Assembly (NCBI GenBank): GCA_900545245.1
Contig: UQYV01000005.1
Coordinates: 37,907-101,906 of the forward strand
Length of the DNA stretch: 64,000 bases
Origin: an uncultured Bacteroidales bacterium
Lineage (GTDB): Bacteria; Bacteroidota; Bacteroidia; Bacteroidales; UBA932
Direction of reading: 5' to 3'
Every line of letters begins with the position of its first letter. The stretch's first letter is position 1. Made by a program: the position numbers and the translations under genes. Positions 8,511 to 18,474 of this stretch are shown one piece after another. The notes under the pieces are model-generated. The model was not told where the DNA came from and searched no databases. It saw nothing but the letters and a program-made list of their open reading frames with translations.

Positions 8511-11500
8511 ATGGGAATTAAAAGAATCATCGCAACATTGTTTCTGCTGTGCGGCATCCTCGCTTCTGCGGCCGCGCAGCAGAAAATTACGCTGACAGGT
8601 CTCGTGACCGACACGAAAAAGGAACCGCTCATCGGCGCCGGAGTCGTGGTCAAAGGCTCGGTCGGCAACTACGCCATAACTGACCTCGACGGCCGCTTCA
8701 CGCTCGAAATGGAGCCCTACAACCGCATCGAGGTCTCTTTCCTCGGCTTCAAGACCAAGGAACTGCTCATCAAGGAAGAGAAATATGTGGAGGTAACTCT
8801 TGAGGAGGACGTGTCCCTCGCCATCGACGAGGTCGTCGTGACCGCCAGCGGTGCCCAGCGCAAGCTCACCCAGACAGGTGCCGTGACCCCCGTGAGCGTC
8901 GATGCGCTCAAGACATCCGCCACGGGAAGCATCACCAACTCCCTCGCCGGAAACGCACCGGGCATCATCGCCCGCCAGACAAGCGGACAGCCGGGCTACA
9001 ATGTCTCCGAATTCTGGATTCGAGGCATCTCCACCTTCGGCGCCGGCTCAAGTGCGCTTGTGCTCGTGGATGGCTTCGAGCGTGACCTGAACCAGCTCAA
9101 CGTGGAGGACATAGAATCTTTCTCCGTGCTCAAGGACGCTTCCGAGACGGCCATTTACGGCTCTCGCGGAGCGAACGGCGTCGTGCTCATCACCACCAAG
9201 CGCGGCAACGAGGGCAAGGTAAACATCGACGCGAAGTTCGAGACAGTCTATAACACGCGCACCTACACGCCTGAGTTCGCGGACGGTGTGACTTACTCCC
9301 AGATGGTGAACGAGGCTCTCACGACCCGAAACCAGGAGCCTTACTACACGAGCGAGGAACTCGGAATCATCGCGGCCGGAACAGACCCTGACCGGCTTCC
9401 GAACACGGACTGGATGAAGCTCCTGATGAAGGACGGTGCGATGAGCTACCGGGGCTCGATTAACATCAACGGTGGCGGCCAGAACGCGCGCTACTACCTC
9501 TCCGCCAGCTACCTCAACGAGGGCGGTATGTACAATGTCGACAAGAACCTCAAGAGCCGCTACAACACCAACGCCAACAACGAGAAGTGGAACTACCGCA
9601 TGAACGCGGACGTGAACATAACCCCGACGACCCTTCTCCAGATGGGTGTGGGCGGTATGTATCAGAAACTTGACGAGTCGGGTTCCACGTCTTCGGAGAT
9701 TTGGAGCTCGCTCATCGGGCAGACCCCGGTTTCGGTTCCGGCAATTTATTCCAACGGGCTCTATCCGGGAATGAAGGTCGGCGACGAGACCTATTCCGAG
9801 GTGAAGGTCAATCCGTGGATCCGCTCCACCCAGACCGGATACACCCAGCAGTGGTGGAACCGCATCCAGACCAACTTCACCCTCACGCAGGACTTCAAGT
9901 TCATCACCGAAGGGCTCAAGTTCGTCGGCCGCTTCGGATTCGACACCAACAACTACAACCAGATTCGCCGCTACAAGATGCCGGAGCTCTGGAAGGCAAA
10001 GCGCTACCGCGAGCTTGACGGCACCCTGCTCTTCAACAGGATTGACAAGCCGGTCGAGATGAGCCAGACTTCCTACAGCAGCGGCGACAGGAAGGTCTAT
10101 CTTGAGGCCGAGCTCCGCTACGACAGGATTTTCGGCGACGGGCACAATGTCAGCGGACTTCTCAAATATCTCCAGGACTCCACGACCGAGACCATGTCCA
10201 CCGACGGAGCGGATATGAAGAAGGCCCTCGCCCGCAGGCATCAGGGACTTGTCGGACGCGCGGCATACAACTGGAAATACCGCTATTTCGTCAACTTCAA
10301 CTTCGGCTACACCGGTTCCGAGAACTTCGCCACCGGCAGCAAGTTCGGCTTCTTTCCAGCTGTCTCAGTGGCATGGAACCTTGCCGAGGAGCCGTGGCTC
10401 AGGAAGCTTCTCCCTTGGATGAGCATGACCAAGCTCCGCTATTCATGGGGACGGGTCGGAAACGACCAGCTGATGGACTCGAACGGCAACAGCCTGCGTT
10501 TCCCCTACATGTACACTCTCGGCTACCTCAAGGGCTACCAGTGGTCGGACTTCACCCAGAGCAACATCTACGACGGCAGCGGCATCGGCTACACCGGCAC
10601 GGCTCCCGTTCCTCTCGTGACATGGGAAATCGCCGTGAAGCACGACGTCGGACTTGACCTCGCGTGGTTCAACGACAAGTTCACGATGACGGTTGACTGG
10701 TTCCGCGAGACCCGTACTGGCATCTTCCTCAAGAGAAGCTACCTCCCGGGCACGGTGGGGCAGGATGTCGAAGTCTATGGAAACGTCGGCGCGGCCCTTT
10801 CGACCGGCCTTGACGGCAACTTCGCCTTCAAGCAGATGCTCGGTCCGGTGGAGATGACCCTCAGGGGCAACATGACATACACCCGCAACGAGGTTCTTGA
10901 GAAGGACGAGGGATATGCGGTCTATCCGTACCAGCAGGAAAAGGGCTACCGAATCAATCAGGCGAAGGGTCTGATTGCGCTCGGCCTCTTCAAGGACTAT
11001 GACGACATCCGCACCAGTCCAAAGCAGACTTTCGGAACATACCAGCCGGGTGACATCAAGTACAAGGACGTGAACGGCGACGGCGTGATTGACGAGGGCG
11101 ACTATGTTGCAATCGGAACCACAACCGTGCCTTCGCTCATCTACGGAGCCGGTCTTTCGCTCCGCTGGAACGGAATTGATTTCAACATGCACTTCCAGGG
11201 CGCGGGCAAGTCTTCGTTCTTCATCAACGGTCCGGGCGTGTATGCCTTCAGCCAGGGAGAATGGGGAAATGTCCTCAAGTCCGTGGCGGAATCCGACAGG
11301 TGGATTTCAAAGGACATATCTGGAACCGAGGCTACGGAGAACCCGAACGCGTCATATCCACGGCTTTCATACGGCGGAAACGCAAACAACTACCGCCCAT
11401 CGACCTACTGGCTCCGCGACGGCTCATATCTCCGTCTCAAGACCCTCGAAATCGGATATACCCTTCCAAAACAGATTGTCAGCAAGGCGAAGATGAGCGA

Positions 11501-11639
11501 TCTGCGTTTCTTCATCATCGGCTCGAATCTTCTGACATTCTCGAAGTTCAAGCTCTGGGATCCGGAGCTCGGAAGTTCGGACGGCGCGGCATATCCGCTC
11601 ACGAAGTCCGTGACTGTCGGGCTTAACGTTAAATTCTAA
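8511..11639 (+). CDS. SusC/RagA-family TonB-dependent transporter
   Basis: A 1042-residue outer-membrane receptor. The signal peptide ends near AAAQQ. It is followed by a carboxypeptidase-D regulatory-like domain (LTGLVTDTKKEPLIGAG, about residues 26-42), a TonB-box/plug region starting IDEVVVTASG with the SusC-type LKDASETAIYGSRGANGVVLITTK, and a 22-strand barrel ending TVGLNVKF. It imports oligosaccharides captured by the SusD partner encoded immediately downstream. There is no STN domain, so control is probably not by an ECF sigma/anti-sigma pair. ATG 8511 is preferred over TTG 8505. Confidence 0.95.
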   Translation: MGIKRIIATLFLLCGILASAAAQQKITLTGLVTDTKKEPLIGAGVVVKGSVGNYAITDLDGRFTLEMEPYNRIEVSFLGFKTKELLIKEEKYVEVTLEEDVSLAIDEVVVTASGAQRKLTQTGAVTPVSVDALKTSATGSITNSLAGNAPGIIARQTSGQPGYNVSEFWIRGISTFGAGSSALVLVDGFERDLNQLNVEDIESFSVLKDASETAIYGSRGANGVVLITTKRGNEGKVNIDAKFETVYNTRTYTPEFADGVTYSQMVNEALTTRNQEPYYTSEELGIIAAGTDPDRLPNTDWMKLLMKDGAMSYRGSININGGGQNARYYLSASYLNEGGMYNVDKNLKSRYNTNANNEKWNYRMNADVNITPTTLLQMGVGGMYQKLDESGSTSSEIWSSLIGQTPVSVPAIYSNGLYPGMKVGDETYSEVKVNPWIRSTQTGYTQQWWNRIQTNFTLTQDFKFITEGLKFVGRFGFDTNNYNQIRRYKMPELWKAKRYRELDGTLLFNRIDKPVEMSQTSYSSGDRKVYLEAELRYDRIFGDGHNVSGLLKYLQDSTTETMSTDGADMKKALARRHQGLVGRAAYNWKYRYFVNFNFGYTGSENFATGSKFGFFPAVSVAWNLAEEPWLRKLLPWMSMTKLRYSWGRVGNDQLMDSNGNSLRFPYMYTLGYLKGYQWSDFTQSNIYDGSGIGYTGTAPVPLVTWEIAVKHDVGLDLAWFNDKFTMTVDWFRETRTGIFLKRSYLPGTVGQDVEVYGNVGAALSTGLDGNFAFKQMLGPVEMTLRGNMTYTRNEVLEKDEGYAVYPYQQEKGYRINQAKGLIALGLFKDYDDIRTSPKQTFGTYQPGDIKYKDVNGDGVIDEGDYVAIGTTTVPSLIYGAGLSLRWNGIDFNMHFQGAGKSSFFINGPGVYAFSQGEWGNVLKSVAESDRWISKDISGTEATENPNASYPRLSYGGNANNYRPSTYWLRDGSYLRLKTLEIGYTLPKQIVSKAKMSDLRFFIIGSNLLTFSKFKLWDPELGSSDGAAYPLTKSVTVGLNVKF

Positions 11640-11657
11640 GGAGGGGAGATTATTGAC

Positions 11658-13754
11658 ATGAAGACATTTAGCAGAATTTTCATACCGGCGGCGCTTGCCG
11701 TCATCGGGGCGGGAAGCCTCGCGTCATGCTCGTTCCTTGAAGTTGACAAGTATTTCGACGAGCAGCTGACAATAGAGAAGGTCTTCTCGAACAAGGACTA
11801 CACCGAGAACTGGCTGAACAACACGTTCTCGTACATGAACTATGTGGTCGATGTGTCCAACCAGTTCGGAACCGTGGAGAACTTCGCGGACGATCTCTGC
11901 TTCAACGGCAGCGAATACACGAAGTTCAAGACCGTCTCATACGACGAGAGCTATCGCCAGAAGACATGGACATATTGCTGGCAGGGAATAAACAAGGCCT
12001 GCGTGTTCATCGCGCACATCGACGGCAACACGGCTGTTTCCGAGGCGGAACGCGCCGACTACAAGGCCCAGGCCCGTTTCGCCCGTGCCTACTACTATTG
12101 GGCTCTCCTGCGCAAGTACGGCCCGATTCCGCTTCTTCCGGAGGAGGGTGCGGACTATTCGGACAGCTACGACAACCTCTCCATTCCCCGCCGCAGCTAC
12201 GAGGAGTGCGCGGAATACATCGCTTCCGAGTTTGCCCTTGCGGCCGCCGGCCTTCCTCTGAGGAGGGACGCGACCAATGCCGCCCGTCCGACGCGCGGCG
12301 CGGCTCTCGCCTACCGTGCGAAGGTGCTTCTCTATGAGGCAAGTCCTCTCGCCAACGGCAACGACGACGCCTACGCGCAGAGACTGCTTGACGATCAGGG
12401 AAACAGACTGCTTTCTCAGAATTATGACGAAAGCAAATGGGCGAAGGCTGCGGCAGCAGCCCGTGACGTGATAGAACTTGGACAATATGACCTCTACACT
12501 GCAAAGCGCAGGAACTCGGCCAATTCGGACTATGAGCCGAAGACCGTGACTCCGTTCAACGACGGGGAGTTCTACAGTCAGAACTGGCCGGACGGCTATG
12601 CTGACATCGACCCGTTCGAGTCCTACCGCTCGCTGTTCAACGGAGCGGTGAAGCTCAACGACAATCCGGAGATTATCTTCTCCCGCGGAAAGAACGGCGC
12701 GAACGGCTGGAACGCGGCGGAACAGGAGCAGGAGGCATACGACCTTGCATATTTCATTCATGAGATGCTTCCTGTCGCTGCCGGCGGCTCAAACTGCATC
12801 TCGATTACTCAGAAACAGTGCGACGCCTACTATATGTATGACGGCAGGGACCTTCCGGGCAAGGACAGCGAACTCGGCAGGGGCGACGGCTCGGCAAGGC
12901 CGGGGATGCTCTCCGACTCCGAGGCAGCAAACCTCAGCTACTCTCCGCAGCTCGGAACGAACGCCGAGGTGAGGAAGAACATCTCCAAGCAGTATGCCAA
13001 CCGCGAGCCGCGCTTCTATGCGAGCGTTGCCTACAACGGTTCCGTGTGGTACCGCAACAGCGAGGTCTATACGACTCCGCAGCCGCTCACTTCCAAGCAG
13101 TGCTGGTACTACCGCGACAACGTGAACGGAAAGAAGGCGGGAACATCCTCATGGCCTCTGACCGGAATAGGCTTCAAGAAATATGTCCATCCACAGGACT
13201 CGAACCTGACTTCGGACTCCAAGATTCTTGACAAGGCCGAGCCTGCGATAAGGTATGCCGACATCCTGCTCTGCTACGCCGAGGCCCTCAACGAACTTGA
13301 CGGCTCCTACAGCGTTCTTTCTTGGGACGGCAAGCAGACCTACACCATAAGCCGCAGCATCACGGAGCTCGAAAGGGGAATCCACCCCGTGAGAATCCGT
13401 GCCGGTCTGCCGGACTTCGCCGACGAGGTTTATGGCGACAAGGTCCTTTTCCGCGAAAAGCTCAAGAGGGAACGCCAGATCGAGCTTCTCGGCGAGTGCC
13501 AGCGCTACTACGACCTTCGCCGCTGGAAGGATGCCGAGAAGGAGACGATAGACCCGATTTACGGCTGCAACATGAACATCGCGCAGTCCGGTTCCAACTC
13601 TTCCGAGGCAAGGCTCCTGTTCCATACTCCCGTGGAGATTCCTTCCGTGCCGGCGGTATTCGTCGAGAAGTCATATTTCTGGCCTTTCGCGAAGGATGAA
13701 CTCAAGCGCAACAAGCGTCTGACGCAGAATCCGGGATGGAACGTAAACGACTAA
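11658..13754 (+). CDS. SusD/RagB-family nutrient-binding lipoprotein
   Basis: A 698-residue lipoprotein (lipobox ASC after MKTFSRIFIPAALAVIGAGSL). It has the SusD N-terminal TPR region, for example AQARFARAYYYWALLRKYGPIPL near residues 137-160, and a C-terminal SusD signature with RERQIELLGECQRYYDLRRWKD (residues about 610-635). It forms the lid of the SusC channel at the cell surface. It is longer than the typical 500-600 residues, mainly through loops in the middle. It lies 18 nt after susC. Confidence 0.95.
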   Translation: MKTFSRIFIPAALAVIGAGSLASCSFLEVDKYFDEQLTIEKVFSNKDYTENWLNNTFSYMNYVVDVSNQFGTVENFADDLCFNGSEYTKFKTVSYDESYRQKTWTYCWQGINKACVFIAHIDGNTAVSEAERADYKAQARFARAYYYWALLRKYGPIPLLPEEGADYSDSYDNLSIPRRSYEECAEYIASEFALAAAGLPLRRDATNAARPTRGAALAYRAKVLLYEASPLANGNDDAYAQRLLDDQGNRLLSQNYDESKWAKAAAAARDVIELGQYDLYTAKRRNSANSDYEPKTVTPFNDGEFYSQNWPDGYADIDPFESYRSLFNGAVKLNDNPEIIFSRGKNGANGWNAAEQEQEAYDLAYFIHEMLPVAAGGSNCISITQKQCDAYYMYDGRDLPGKDSELGRGDGSARPGMLSDSEAANLSYSPQLGTNAEVRKNISKQYANREPRFYASVAYNGSVWYRNSEVYTTPQPLTSKQCWYYRDNVNGKKAGTSSWPLTGIGFKKYVHPQDSNLTSDSKILDKAEPAIRYADILLCYAEALNELDGSYSVLSWDGKQTYTISRSITELERGIHPVRIRAGLPDFADEVYGDKVLFREKLKRERQIELLGECQRYYDLRRWKDAEKETIDPIYGCNMNIAQSGSNSSEARLLFHTPVEIPSVPAVFVEKSYFWPFAKDELKRNKRLTQNPGWNVND

Positions 13755-13765
13755 TCTGTAACATA

Positions 13766-14776
13766 ATGAATAAGAATATTCTGAAAATATGCATTGCGTT
13801 GCCCGTTCTCGGGGCGGCTCTCGTCTCCTGCAACAAGGAATGGGTGGAGGAACAGTACGAACACTACATCTCGTTCGCCACTCCGCTCGACTACACTGCG
13901 GGCACGAGCAGCATCTATGTCTCCTACAAGGAAGACGGGAACGTGACCTACAAGGTTCCGGTTATAGTGAGCGGCTCGACCGAGCCCGACAGCGACCTCG
14001 ACATCCGCGTGAAGGTCGATAAGGACACGCTCGCGCTCATCAACGACGACCATTTCAAGCAGCGCGCCGACCTCTACTACAAGGAACTTCCGTCAAGTTT
14101 CTACAGCCTCGGCGACGCGACTGTGCACATTCCGGCAGGGGAGTATCAGGGGACGCTCGACGTGAACTTTTCCCTCAGGGACATAGACCTCACGGAGAAA
14201 TGGGTGCTGCCTCTGATGATTGATGACGGGAACGCCTCCTACACGGCGCATCCGCGCAAGGACTACGCGAAGGCGATTCTCCGCGTGATTCCGTTCAACA
14301 AGTACTCCGGAAAGTACAACGCAACGACGATGAACGTCTATATGGGCAATGAGACGTCCAACGCCATCTGCGTGACTGACAGGACGCTCTATGTCGTCGA
14401 CGGCGAGTCCGTTTTCTTCTATGCCGGGCTCACCGACGAGGAACTCACGACATCGAAGCGCAACCGCTACAAGATTGTCGTGCGTTTCGAGGAGGACTAT
14501 GACGAGGACGGAATGGGCAATGTCTTCCTCTCGGCGGCCGACCCGTCCCTGAACCTAAGGACAAGCGGCAGGCAGACCTACGAGATAACCGAGCGCAAGG
14601 ACGCGCTCCAGCCCTATCTCGTGCACCGCTACGTCACTCTGCGTCTGAACTACTACTACGACGACTTCACGACCTACTCCGACAAGGTGCTCACGTACCA
14701 CGCGAAGGGCTCGATGATGACCGAGCGCAAGATTAACACCCAGATTCCTGATGAGGATCAGGCAATCGACTGGTAA
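13766..14776 (+). CDS. DUF1735/DUF4361-type surface lipoprotein
   Basis: A 336-residue lipoprotein (MNKNILKICIALPVLGAALVSCNK; lipobox VSC). The first half (YISFATPLDYTAG, then YKVPVIVSGSTEPDSDLDIRV and HIPAGEYQGTLDVNF) has the DUF1735 (BT_3987 N-terminal) Ig-like pattern. The C-terminal half, with NYYYDDFT, resembles DUF4361, an all-beta module common in PUL lipoproteins. A glycan-binding role at the surface is inferred. ATG 13766 gives the correct signal peptide; the longer start at 13736 would overlap SusD. Confidence 0.75.
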   Translation: MNKNILKICIALPVLGAALVSCNKEWVEEQYEHYISFATPLDYTAGTSSIYVSYKEDGNVTYKVPVIVSGSTEPDSDLDIRVKVDKDTLALINDDHFKQRADLYYKELPSSFYSLGDATVHIPAGEYQGTLDVNFSLRDIDLTEKWVLPLMIDDGNASYTAHPRKDYAKAILRVIPFNKYSGKYNATTMNVYMGNETSNAICVTDRTLYVVDGESVFFYAGLTDEELTTSKRNRYKIVVRFEEDYDEDGMGNVFLSAADPSLNLRTSGRQTYEITERKDALQPYLVHRYVTLRLNYYYDDFTTYSDKVLTYHAKGSMMTERKINTQIPDEDQAIDW

Positions 14777-14786
14777 TGCGGAGGAT

Positions 14787-16850
14787 ATGAGGAGTATGAA
14801 TTTGACAATCCTATTCGTGTCCCTGCTCTCCTGTCTGACGCTTTCCTGCAGGCAGCCGGAAATCGCCGGAACAGACGATCCCGGGCAGCGCGAGCCATCC
14901 CCGCAGCCGGAGCTGACGCTTGAGTCGCCGGACGGGCAGATTCAGGTGGAAATCACTGTCGGCAACGCCGTGTCCTACCGGATTTTCCGCAACGGGCAGG
15001 CTCTCACCGCAGATCTTACGCTCTCGATGACTCTCTCCGACGGGAGGGTCTGGGGACGCGGCTCTAAACTGACGGACACCCGGCTCAGTCATGTCTCGGA
15101 GAAAATCCGCTCGCCGTTCTACATCCGCAGCGAGGTTGACGACCGCTACAACGGCGCGGTGCACAGTTTCGCCGAAGGATTCGAGGTCGAGTTCCGTGCC
15201 TACGACGATGCCGTGGCCTACCGCTTCCGCAGCACGGGCGACGGGGATTTCACCGTGATGTCCGAGGAAATCGAATACCGTTTCCCTCGCTCGTTCACGA
15301 TGACCGCCGCGCCGAGTCCGGGAGGCACAGGCTCGAAGTACGAGAATGCCTGCAACTGCTTCGAGAGCTATTATCAGAAGGATGTCCGAGACTTTCCTTC
15401 GGGGCGCATGGGACTTCTTCCCGTGCTCGTTGACATGGGCAGCCAGAAACTCTGCATTGCCGAGGCCGGTGTGCGCGGCTATCCCGCGATGTTCCTCACC
15501 AAGGGCAGCGGAAACGCCCTTGACGGCTTCCAGACCCGTGTCGTGAAGGAAACCTCCCGCAATGAATACACCGTCAAGGTTCCGAAATCGTGGGAGAACT
15601 ACATAGCGAAATGCCACGGTGCAATGGACTTTCCGTGGAGAATATGCATGGTCATCGACAGCGACGCGCAGCTTCTTGACAACGACGTCATCTACCGTCT
15701 TGCCGAACCTTGCAAACTTGCTGACATCTCGTGGATTAAGGGCGGAATGAGCACTTGGGACTGGGAGACGTCGTTCACTCTCGACGGCGTGGATTTCAAC
15801 TCCGGAAGAAACGTCGAGACATATAAATATCATGTCGATTACGCCGTGAAGACGGGCATTCCGTACATCACGATCGACGCGGGTTGCATCCCGACGAACG
15901 GCAGCTCGTATTCCTACGCCCCTTATCTCGTTCCGACGCTCTCGTATGCGAATGAAAAGGGGATAGGCGTGTGGGTGTGGATGGAGGCCGCATGGTTCTC
16001 CGATGTGCTCCTCTCCGGCAACACCGGGCGTTTCGAGACCCTTTTCCGCGACCTCGCGTCAATCGGAGTCAAGGGAATCAAGATTGACTTCTTCGAGAGA
16101 AACGACCAGGAATACATCGACCTCCAGTGGAAGATTGCCGAGGAGGCCGCGAAGAACCACCTGATGCTCAACTACCACAGCAGCCCGATTCCTCACGGAA
16201 TGAACAGGACTTATCCGAACGTCGTGAGCTACGAGGCGGTGCGCGGACTTGAGCACATGAAATACGGAAACTATGATGTCGTCGCCGGGGCAGGCCCTGC
16301 CGATCAGGTGACCTACGACGTGACTTTCCCGTTCCTCCGCGGAATGACCGGCCCGGTCGATTACACTCCGGGACTGATGCGCAACGCCTTCCTTGACCGG
16401 TGGAGCGCGAGCGACCCGCGTCCGATGTCGATTGGCACGCGATGCCGCCAGCTCGCGGCCTTCGTTCTCTTCTTTTCGCCCGTGGGTACTATGGCCGACA
16501 ACATCACGACCTACGAGAAGAACGCAGAATGCGCAAAGTTCATCGCTTCCGTTCCGACAGTCTGGGACGAGACCGTTCCGGTGAAGGCGAGCCTCGGCGA
16601 GTACATCGTCCTTGCCCGCCGCAGCGGTGACGACTGGTTCGTTGCAGGAATGACCGACTGGACAGCAAGGAGCATGACCATCGACCTTCCGTTCCTTGAC
16701 GGAGGCGACTGGGAAGCCGAGGTCTTCGAGGACAGCGCCGGCGCCGCCACTTCATACCGCAGGTCGGTCAAGACCGTTGACGGCGCAAGAATGCTTAACG
16801 TGAAGATGCAGGGCGGGGGAGGCTTCGCCGCGCATCTTCGCAGAAAATAG
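14787..16850 (+). CDS. GH97 family alpha-glycosidase (retaining type) lipoprotein
   Basis: A 687-residue lipoprotein (lipobox TLSC). It has the GH97 N-terminal beta-sandwich (LTLESPDGQIQVEITVG), a TIM barrel and a C-terminal all-beta domain. In the barrel GIKIDFFERNDQ puts an Asp at residue 434 and VVSYEAVRGLEH a Glu at residue 483. These correspond to the nucleophile and acid/base of the retaining GH97 branch, characterised as alpha-galactosidase in Bacteroides thetaiotaomicron, rather than the inverting SusB branch. Alpha-galactosidase activity is therefore inferred, not shown. Start ATG 14787 is 10 nt after the previous stop; ATG 14796 is also possible. Confidence 0.85.
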   Translation: MRSMNLTILFVSLLSCLTLSCRQPEIAGTDDPGQREPSPQPELTLESPDGQIQVEITVGNAVSYRIFRNGQALTADLTLSMTLSDGRVWGRGSKLTDTRLSHVSEKIRSPFYIRSEVDDRYNGAVHSFAEGFEVEFRAYDDAVAYRFRSTGDGDFTVMSEEIEYRFPRSFTMTAAPSPGGTGSKYENACNCFESYYQKDVRDFPSGRMGLLPVLVDMGSQKLCIAEAGVRGYPAMFLTKGSGNALDGFQTRVVKETSRNEYTVKVPKSWENYIAKCHGAMDFPWRICMVIDSDAQLLDNDVIYRLAEPCKLADISWIKGGMSTWDWETSFTLDGVDFNSGRNVETYKYHVDYAVKTGIPYITIDAGCIPTNGSSYSYAPYLVPTLSYANEKGIGVWVWMEAAWFSDVLLSGNTGRFETLFRDLASIGVKGIKIDFFERNDQEYIDLQWKIAEEAAKNHLMLNYHSSPIPHGMNRTYPNVVSYEAVRGLEHMKYGNYDVVAGAGPADQVTYDVTFPFLRGMTGPVDYTPGLMRNAFLDRWSASDPRPMSIGTRCRQLAAFVLFFSPVGTMADNITTYEKNAECAKFIASVPTVWDETVPVKASLGEYIVLARRSGDDWFVAGMTDWTARSMTIDLPFLDGGDWEAEVFEDSAGAATSYRRSVKTVDGARMLNVKMQGGGGFAAHLRRK

Positions 16851-16880
16851 AAAAATCATTTAATAAATTTAGTTAACTTT

Positions 16881-18395
16881 ATGAACCACAAATTTTTAAC
16901 AATCGCAATGGCGTTCGCGGCTGTGGCTGCGGCCTCTTGCAACAAGGACAATCAGCCGGCAGGACCGGAGACCATTTCAGGCGACTTCTCGGTGAAGGCA
17001 ACCATAACTGACGCTTCATGGGCGGAGAACGCCTCTATCGCGCTTTACCACTCGGCAGGCGACGCGCTCGTTTCAGACGGCGAGTTCAAGCTTTCCGGCG
17101 ACGTGTTCAAGGGAAGCCTCGCCGAGGCAGTCGAGGACGGCAAGGAGTACGAGTGGATTGCCGTAAGTCCCTATGCCACGGGTGCTGAACTTTCGGCATA
17201 TCCCGTTGAACTCGACGGGACGACCGCTCCTCTTTTCGGAAAGGTGACGGCCGCTGCTTCAAAGACAGCCGCTCCTGAAATCGCTATGACTTCTCTTGCG
17301 GCTTTCGCGAAGGTTAATGTCAAGAATTCGACTACGGCTGCGATTGAAGTCTCATCTGCGTCTATCACTGCTCCTGAGTCAGAGAAAATCGCAGGAAAGT
17401 TCACGGTTGACCTTACGGCTGCGGCGCCTGCGCTCAAGGCTGTGGAGGCTTCCAATGTCGCGGCATATACCGGGAATGTTGAAGTCAAGGCCGGTGAAAC
17501 TGCCGAGATTGTATTTGCTGTCGCACCGGTGACTTTCGCCGCCGGAACTGAGCTTACGCTCAAGGTCGGTGAGAACGAGCACAAAGTCGCTCTTGAGGCC
17601 GAAACTGTCCTTGCCGCCGGCAAAGTGACTGAACTCGCGACAGTTGAGGAAAAACCTGTCGAGGTTTATCTCTGCGGTGACGCATTCGTCTGCGGATGGG
17701 ATTTCTCCGATGAGTGCAGGCTCACTCCGAGCGAGTCCAATCCGAAGATTCTCAGCTGGACCGGCGATGTGGCCGGAAACAAGCAGTTCTTCGCTTCATT
17801 CGTAAAGTCTTGGGACGGCACTTTCATAACTCCGGAAATCACAGGCCAGGAGAATGAGGACGCATATTATATCGTCAAGACGGAAATGGAAGGAAACCTC
17901 GTCTTTGACAGAACGGCGGAGACCAAGAAGCATTGGAAATTCGAGGTCGGCGGAAACTACACATTCACAGTAAACCTCGAAACGAACACATTCTCCATAA
18001 AGATGAACTCATGTGCCGCATACGAGGCAATTCCAGCTCCGTCAAAGGCCTCTCTCCGCGGCGAGGCGTCAGGCTCTTGGGACGAGCACGAAGGCTACAT
18101 CATGACGCAGTCTTCCACGGACGCGAATGTGTTCACATGGGAAGGCAATCTTGTCACAGGAAAGGGCGGCGACGGCAAATTGTTCGCGCTTTGCGTGGTC
18201 TGCACGGGCTCTGACGGCGACCACTGGTGCCAGACATTCGGCGAGGTCGGTCAGGCATTCGTTCCGGAGACCGGTTCACTTTCCGGCTACCTCTACAGCA
18301 AGACCGGAGGAGATGTGTTCCGCATTCAGAAGGACGGTACCTACAGCATCGTCTTCAACGCCGCGACGCGGCAGATAAGCATCACTGCGAAATAG
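16881..18395 (+). CDS. SusE/SusF-like glycan-binding lipoprotein with fimbrillin-like N-terminus
   Basis: A 504-residue lipoprotein (MNHKFLTIAMAFAAVAAASCNK). Residues about 30-260 are an Ala/Val/Thr-rich region resembling fimbrillin/Mfa-like adhesin folds (SLAAFAKVNVKNSTTAAIEV). Residues about 265-370 (VYLCGDAFVCGWDFSDECRL) and 385-504 (KASLRGEASGSWDE) are two modules like the starch-binding CBMs of SusE/SusF. It is the last gene of the PUL1 core operon and is followed by a terminator. The N-terminal assignment is the weaker part. Confidence 0.7.
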   Translation: MNHKFLTIAMAFAAVAAASCNKDNQPAGPETISGDFSVKATITDASWAENASIALYHSAGDALVSDGEFKLSGDVFKGSLAEAVEDGKEYEWIAVSPYATGAELSAYPVELDGTTAPLFGKVTAAASKTAAPEIAMTSLAAFAKVNVKNSTTAAIEVSSASITAPESEKIAGKFTVDLTAAAPALKAVEASNVAAYTGNVEVKAGETAEIVFAVAPVTFAAGTELTLKVGENEHKVALEAETVLAAGKVTELATVEEKPVEVYLCGDAFVCGWDFSDECRLTPSESNPKILSWTGDVAGNKQFFASFVKSWDGTFITPEITGQENEDAYYIVKTEMEGNLVFDRTAETKKHWKFEVGGNYTFTVNLETNTFSIKMNSCAAYEAIPAPSKASLRGEASGSWDEHEGYIMTQSSTDANVFTWEGNLVTGKGGDGKLFALCVVCTGSDGDHWCQTFGEVGQAFVPETGSLSGYLYSKTGGDVFRIQKDGTYSIVFNAATRQISITAK

Positions 18396-18411
18396 TTTAA
18401 CGTTTATTCAG

Positions 18412-18456
18412 AAGGCCGGTGTCGCGGGTGTGAAACTCCGCTGCACCGGTCTTTTT
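18412..18456 (+). terminator. Rho-independent terminator of the PUL1 core operon
   Basis: AAGGCCGGTG (18412-18421) pairs with CACCGGTCTT (18444-18453) with one G-U pair, and TTTTT ends at 18456. It lies 17 nt after the SusE/F-like stop codon. Confidence 0.7.
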
Positions 18457-18474
18457 GAAATTTCTTATTCTGTT

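Noticed and set aside
9048..10241. A 397-codon minus-strand frame inside susC of PUL1
   Set aside because: Shadow of the SusC coding strand; Val/Leu/Arg-rich sequence with no domain and no promoter.
14811..15833. A 340-codon minus-strand frame inside the GH97 gene
   Set aside because: Antisense shadow of a well-supported enzyme gene.
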